Shown piece after piece: positions 59,975-64,000 of a stretch of 64,000 nucleotides of DNA; position 1 is the stretch's first letter, and each line of letters begins with the position of its first letter. The position numbers were made by a program, and so were the translations under genes. The DNA comes from Planctomycetota bacterium (lineage in GTDB: Bacteria > Planctomycetota > PUPC01 > DSUN01). The stretch is from contig DAOOIT010000001.1 in NCBI GenBank assembly GCA_035384565.1, forward strand, positions 181,013 to 245,012, written 5' to 3'. The notes under the pieces are model-generated. The model did no database searches. It was not told the DNA's origin and saw only the letters and a program-made list of their open reading frames with translations.

Positions 59975-62647
59975 CTACCTGCTCGTTGCGGGTCGGGCAA
60001 GAGAGATTCCTCGACCACGCGGCGCTTCGCCCGGAATGACGCGAACGTGGAAGGTCGCGGTCCTGCCTTCCGCAATCGGCCTCGCGTGGGGGACCTGAAG
60101 GGGGGCGAATCCCCTGAGCGCGAGCTTCCTGACCTCCAGCTTGCCGTGGAGGACGGAGAGTTGGACCTCGATCCCGCGGCGCGCGGGCTTCTGGCGGACG
60201 GTGCCCCAGGCGGCTCCCGTGGACCAGAACCAGGTGGTGGGCTCGCGCGCCGGGGCGAAGGTGAGTGTCCCGGTCACGGCGGAGTAATGGAAGCCGGTGA
60301 GGGCGGGCACGGCGCTCCAGGCGGCCATGGCGCGGGCGTAGTGGTGGCCGCACTCGGCCTCATCGAAGGGGTTCCTCTTCCGGCCGTCGTAGCGGGCGCG
60401 AATGGCCTCGATGCACTGGAGGCCCGCCGCCGTCTGGCCCTCGTAGAGCATGCCGACGGCGGCGCAGTACTCGAAGCCGGTCATGACCTCGTTGTAGTAG
60501 GGGAAGGGGCGCTTCGGGCGGCGGCCGCGCAGGTAGGTGGCCATGAGGAGGGCCGATTCGTCGTTGAGGGCGAAGGTGCGAAGATGGTTGAAATGGCCGT
60601 GGAGGCCCCGCCTGAAGTTGTGCCGGAAGATCGCGCGGTGGGTGGCCTTGACGTGCCGGGGGTCGAGGAGGTAGCCGAGGCCGATCACGTGCGCGGTGTA
60701 CTGGCCGACCAGTTGGTCCACGAGGCAGCCGGCGCCGAGTTGCAGCTCGGGCTCGGCGAGGTCCTTCGCGCCCATGCCCACGCTGAGCCCTGGGGCGATG
60801 GCGGCGGCGTCCTTCGGCGGGCGGACCTCGTGCTCGTAGTACTCGCTGTTGAAGAGGTGCTCGTCCATCCAGCGGCGGCCGCGCTCGAAGAGGCCGCGGC
60901 AGGTGTCGGCGAAGTCGCCCTCGCCCAGATGGCGGGCCATTTCCTCGACGGCGCGCAGGGCGCCGAGATACCAGCCGCCCATCTGCGGGTTCGGGCCGTA
61001 GTACTCCACGTCCATCGTGTTGTGCTGGCAGCCCTCGATCACGCCGTCGCGATCGGCGTCCCAGCCGCCGGGGACCCAGCAGAACTCCATCGCCTTGCGT
61101 ATCTTGGGCCAGAGGGTGCGGAGCCAGGCGTCGTCGCCCGAGAGCTGCCAGTCGCGGTAGACCTTCATCAGGCAGCCGAGCTGGCCGTCGGCGGCGGCGT
61201 GCTGGAACTCCCGGGCGCGCGCGAGGGGCAGGTTGACGCGGAAGGACATGAGGCCAGCGTCGTCCGTGGCGAGGAGGAACTCGGTCTCGCGCATCGAGCG
61301 GGCGAGGGTGGGGAAGAGGAGGGCGGTGGCGTGCTCGTAGTTCCACACGTGGGTGCACGAGCCGTGGCAGCAGCCGTTCTTGTCGCCGCAGCCCTCCCAG
61401 CCGAAGAAGCGGCCGTCCTCGGTGCGGAAGCTGGTCTGGGACCGGAGGGCGGTGAGGGTGCAGAGCGCTGCCTCCTTGACGGCGTGGGGCAGATCGCTGG
61501 AGCAGAAGGCGCGGACGAAGGCCACCGTGTCGCCCTCCAGGCGGGGCAGGGCCGCGGCGGCCTTCGAGGCGGCGTCCCAGGCGTCGGCGAATTGCGTGGT
61601 GTAGTAGTTGCCGATGCGGTTGGGGTTACAGCAACCAGGAGACGGGCTGAAGCCCGCACTACTGACATCCTTCGCAGGGGTCCAGGTCATGCGGTTGGGG
61701 AAATGCCAGGCGAGGAAGAAAGTGACGGCCTGCGCGGCGCGGGGCGGGACGCGCAGGCGGACGGCGAGGGAGGCGGTCGGGTCGTCCACGCCCTCGGGGT
61801 CGCGGGGGTCGAGCTGGCCGTCGGCCGCGAAGTCGTCCCAGAAGTCCAGCAGGCTGTCGCCCCAGGTGCGCTTGGCCCAGGCGGTGCGATGGGTGACGGT
61901 TTGCAGTACGGGCTTCAGCCCGTATCCCGTACGGCCTGAAGGCCGCACCACGAACCGGCTCTCGCTTGCGCCAAGAGTGGCGAGCGCGATTGTGCCCCAC
62001 TGCTCGGCAGCGGGCTCCACGCCTTCCGATGCCATGAAGATGCCCTGAAGCTTGCCCTGCGTGCGGAAGGCGTTGACGTTCTTGAGCGGCTTGCCGTTGG
62101 AGCCATCGGCGCCGATGAAGTTCTGAAGGCTGCCGCACACGGCGGCGTCCACAGCCTGCCTCGTGCGATTGGTGAGCACGAAACGCAGGACGGCCACGGG
62201 CAGGCCGCTGCGGTCGGGGTCGCCAGGGATCAGCGGGTTGAAGGCCTCGAGGCGCACGTCGAGCGGCACGTCGGGGTCGCTGAGGAGCACTTGGCCGAGG
62301 GGGTAGGCGGCATGGAACGAGCAGCGGCGGAAGCGGGGCAGGCCGTGGTTGGGCTGCGGGCAGCCGAAGCCGCCCTCGTAGGCTTCGGGCGGGAGGAGGC
62401 CTTCGAGGCAGCGGACGCGGGGCACAGACGCCCTGCCCGCAGGCTTCGCCCAGAGGGCGAAGAAGGCGTTCCTGGGCGAGAAGCCCTTGGCGGGGCGGTT
62501 CACGATCTCCCAGTCGCGCAGGTCGCCGCGTCCGCCCAGCGACACGGTGCCCGTGCCGATCCCGCCGAGCGGGAGGGCGATGCGGGAGAGATGCGCGGCA
62601 TCGTAACTCGTGAGCGCAGGCCAGGACTTGCTCGGCTTCGCGGCCAT
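59975..62647 (-). CDS. GH116-family beta-glucosidase-like enzyme (GBA2-type)
   Basis: An 890-residue glycosidase. The start MAAKPSKSWPALTSYDAAHL, N-terminal beta-sandwich (PLGGIGTGTVSLGGRGDLRDWEIVN) and (alpha/alpha)6 barrel fit GH116. The nucleophile is Glu548 in QHNTMDVEYYGPN; a candidate acid/base is Asp644 in CLVDQLVGQY; the sugar-binding block NPFDEAECGHHYAR is present. Without a signal peptide it probably acts in the cytoplasm on glucosyl or xylosyl substrates. Two palindromes of family B are inside it in frame. It is followed 10 bases later by the SMP-30-like gene, and hisF lies just upstream. Confidence 0.9.
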   Translation of the reverse strand: MAAKPSKSWPALTSYDAAHLSRIALPLGGIGTGTVSLGGRGDLRDWEIVNRPAKGFSPRNAFFALWAKPAGRASVPRVRCLEGLLPPEAYEGGFGCPQPNHGLPRFRRCSFHAAYPLGQVLLSDPDVPLDVRLEAFNPLIPGDPDRSGLPVAVLRFVLTNRTRQAVDAAVCGSLQNFIGADGSNGKPLKNVNAFRTQGKLQGIFMASEGVEPAAEQWGTIALATLGASESRFVVRPSGRTGYGLKPVLQTVTHRTAWAKRTWGDSLLDFWDDFAADGQLDPRDPEGVDDPTASLAVRLRVPPRAAQAVTFFLAWHFPNRMTWTPAKDVSSAGFSPSPGCCNPNRIGNYYTTQFADAWDAASKAAAALPRLEGDTVAFVRAFCSSDLPHAVKEAALCTLTALRSQTSFRTEDGRFFGWEGCGDKNGCCHGSCTHVWNYEHATALLFPTLARSMRETEFLLATDDAGLMSFRVNLPLARAREFQHAAADGQLGCLMKVYRDWQLSGDDAWLRTLWPKIRKAMEFCWVPGGWDADRDGVIEGCQHNTMDVEYYGPNPQMGGWYLGALRAVEEMARHLGEGDFADTCRGLFERGRRWMDEHLFNSEYYEHEVRPPKDAAAIAPGLSVGMGAKDLAEPELQLGAGCLVDQLVGQYTAHVIGLGYLLDPRHVKATHRAIFRHNFRRGLHGHFNHLRTFALNDESALLMATYLRGRRPKRPFPYYNEVMTGFEYCAAVGMLYEGQTAAGLQCIEAIRARYDGRKRNPFDEAECGHHYARAMAAWSAVPALTGFHYSAVTGTLTFAPAREPTTWFWSTGAAWGTVRQKPARRGIEVQLSVLHGKLEVRKLALRGFAPLQVPHARPIAEGRTATFHVRVIPGEAPRGRGISLARPATSR
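61642..61659. repeat. Half of palindromic family B (inside GH116 gene)
   Basis: ACGGGCTGAAGCCCGCAC, the right half of the family B element. It encodes residues around 330-336 (SAGFSP) in frame. Confidence 0.7.
61899..61955. repeat. Palindromic element family B, copy 3 (inside GH116, in frame)
   Basis: Arms GTTTGCAGTACGGGCTTCAG and its partner ending CACCACGAAC, each holding a hairpin (ACGGGCT..AGCCCGT, CGGCCT..AGGCCG). Translated as residues around 231-250 of the GH116 protein. Confidence 0.8.
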
Positions 62648-62680
62648 CAGAGGCTCCGCTGGAGGCGTTCGGGAGCCCGG

Positions 62681-63436
62681 TCACAGCCTGACAGGAATCC
62701 CCTGGCTCTTGAGGTACTCCTTCGCCTGCCGCACGGTGAGGGTGCCGAAGTGGAACACCGAGGCGGCCAACACGTTGGTGGCGTGGCCCTCGAGCAGCAC
62801 GGCGGCCATGTGCTCCAGCTTGCCGCAGCCGCCCGAGGCGGTGACGGGGATGGTCACGGCGTCGGCCACGGCCTTGGTCATCGGGATGTCGTAGCCCGTC
62901 TGCACACCGTCGGCGTCCTTGCTCGTCAGCAGGATTTCGCCGGCGCCCAGGTCCTCCACCTGTTTCGCCCACTCGACGAGCTCGAGGCCGGCCCGCCTGG
63001 TGCCGCCGGAGATGAGCACCTCGAAGCCGTTCTCGCCTTTCTCGGCGTCAATGGCCACCACGATGCGGTCGGGGCCGAACGTGTCGGCCGCCTCCTCGAT
63101 GAGGTCGGGGTTGCGCACGGCGGCAGTGTTGATCGAGACCTTGGCGACGCCGAGGTCGAAGAGGGCCTTCATGTCGTCGAGCGAGCCGATGCCGCCGCCG
63201 ACTGTGAAGGGCACGGTGACCGCCTTGACGACCTTCTTGACCCATTCGAGGCGGGTCTTGCGCTTCTCCACGGACGCGGCGATGTCGAGGAACACCACCT
63301 CGTCGGCCCCCTGCTGGCAGTAGGCGGCCGCGGCCTGCGCCGGGTCGCGCGCGTCGCGCAGATTCACGAACTTCACGCCCTTGACGACCCGGCCGTCCTT
63401 GATGTCGAGGCAGGGGATTACCTTGGCGGTCTCCAT
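62681..63436 (-). CDS. hisF: Imidazole glycerol phosphate synthase subunit HisF
   Basis: A 251-residue TIM barrel making IGP and AICAR with HisH. ATG 63436 has AAGGAG seven bases upstream. Hallmarks: METAKVIPCLDIKDGRVVKGV (catalytic Asp11), ADEVVFLDI, TVGGGIGS, KVSINTAA, VAIDAEKG (second catalytic Asp), GAGEILLTSKDADG and the phosphate site VTASGGCG. hisH is not next to it; a sugar enzyme gene follows 33 bases downstream. Confidence 0.95.
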   Translation of the reverse strand: METAKVIPCLDIKDGRVVKGVKFVNLRDARDPAQAAAAYCQQGADEVVFLDIAASVEKRKTRLEWVKKVVKAVTVPFTVGGGIGSLDDMKALFDLGVAKVSINTAAVRNPDLIEEAADTFGPDRIVVAIDAEKGENGFEVLISGGTRRAGLELVEWAKQVEDLGAGEILLTSKDADGVQTGYDIPMTKAVADAVTIPVTASGGCGKLEHMAAVLLEGHATNVLAASVFHFGTLTVRQAKEYLKSQGIPVRL

Positions 63437-64000
63437 GGGAAGGCTCCTTGCCAGCAAACCAGTGGAATGCACCAGGGGAAGCATCCTAGCGCACGGCCCG
63501 GACCCGCGTCAAGCGCGGCGCCGGGCCCCGTCCGCCCGGTGGAATGCGCCGAGCCCTCCGAAAGACCAGACCGCCCGCGCCCATCCTGTATCACTCCCCC
63601 CGCCCCGGGCAGGTGACAGAGCGCGGCGCTTTCGTGATTCATGGCCTTCTGCGGCCGTTACTGGCATGCTGTATCACTTCCTCCCCCACGGGGGTGATAC
63701 AGCATGACAGCATGTTGCCCGAATCCCACATGGCCGGCGAATGCCGCTGGCCCGAGCGCAGCTCCCTCTCGAACCTCCCCACACGTCCGGCAGGGTGGGA
63801 TTCTGGACAGCCGGTCCGCGGTCCCCGCATGTCTTCCCGAAGGGATCGGAGCCCTTGGGAGGCCGCCCCTGATTCCCGAACAGGCGGCACGCATGGCCCG
63901 AGCGTACGACGCCGGCCCTCCGCAGCCGCCCGCACCCCTGAGCCGCGAGGCGGTTGCGATGTGGTTCTGAATGGGACTGGCCGTGGCCGCTGCGGGTGAG
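63437..64000. other. Terminal region without a supported gene
   Basis: About 560 bases with only unconvincing open frames; one plus-strand frame ends in MARAYDAGPPQPP and SREAVAMWF before a stop at 63970 and could be a remnant. It contains repeat palindromes with TGTATCAC halves (63665-63706, and half copies near 63586). Confidence 0.5.
63665..63706. repeat. Palindrome, ATGCTGTATCAC family
   Basis: Perfect 13-base arms (CATGCTGTATCAC at 63665, GTGATACAGCATG ending 63706) with an inner CCCC/GGGG stem. Half copies with TGTATCAC occur near 51607 and 63586. Confidence 0.8.

Noticed and set aside
1..64000. CRISPR arrays, tRNA or rRNA genes
   Set aside because: No regularly spaced 25-40 base direct repeats and no cloverleaf or rRNA-like sequence was seen.

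Overview
This is a GC-rich bacterial window from an organism that looks like a member of the Planctomycetota or a near relative in the PVC group (Hydrogenedentota and Sumerlaeota-like lineages cannot be excluded). The argument rests on gene content: four Gfo/Idh/MocA oxidoreductases (two with Tat-type leaders), DUF1080, a PmoA/DUF6807-type protein, secreted right-handed beta-helix proteins, exported PQQ-like propellers, very large pseudopilins and many lipoproteins. GTG and TTG starts are frequent. No rRNA, tRNA, CRISPR array, insertion sequence or complete mobile element was seen.

Layout. 1-11860 (minus strand): a type II secretion-like pseudopilin operon in the order G-H-K-J-I, followed by a histidine kinase cut by the window edge. 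H and K are fused to LamG-like regions, and K is 2052 residues long. 12041-13192: a lipoprotein that is the cysteine-containing paralog of two lipoproteins further on. 13303-25551: secreted beta-helix, PQQ-like, CBM9-like and glycoside-hydrolase-type proteins, a frameshifted GH2 enzyme and an exported O-methyltransferase-like protein. 25587-26232: a HepT/MntA toxin-antitoxin pair. 26403-28230: two tandem paralogous lipoproteins, each interrupted in frame by a single UGA at the same alignment position. That position is cysteine in the 12041 paralog, and each UGA is followed at the same distance by a hairpin. I read both as selenoproteins; this is the most interesting item in the window. 28489-48274: transporter, esterase, GNAT, hybrid sensor kinase, Gfo/Idh/MocA enzymes, M14 peptidase, sugar isomerase, PmoA-like protein and a second HepT/MntA pair. 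48290-53356: pgpA, rimO, a RelE/RelB-like pair, an unknown conserved protein and aspartate kinase. 53411-63436: an exported NTF2-like protein, a Tat Gfo/Idh/MocA enzyme, a lipoprotein caspase, DUF1080, transglutaminase-like, SMP-30-like, GH116 and hisF.

How the genes fit together. The dominant theme is extracellular or periplasmic carbohydrate use: exported hydrolases and sugar-binding propellers feeding Gfo/Idh/MocA oxidoreductases, an AP-endonuclease-fold isomerase, DUF1080 and an SMP-30-like lactonase. This set fits the known 3-keto-glycoside route, although no substrate can be assigned here. Housekeeping genes (rimO, pgpA, aspartate kinase, hisF) are interspersed.

A second theme is repeat content. 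Families of palindromic elements lie in intergenic DNA and also inside genes in the open reading frame. Heptamer and nonamer tandem repeats occur in gaps, and strikingly in the leader peptides of four consecutive pseudopilin genes.
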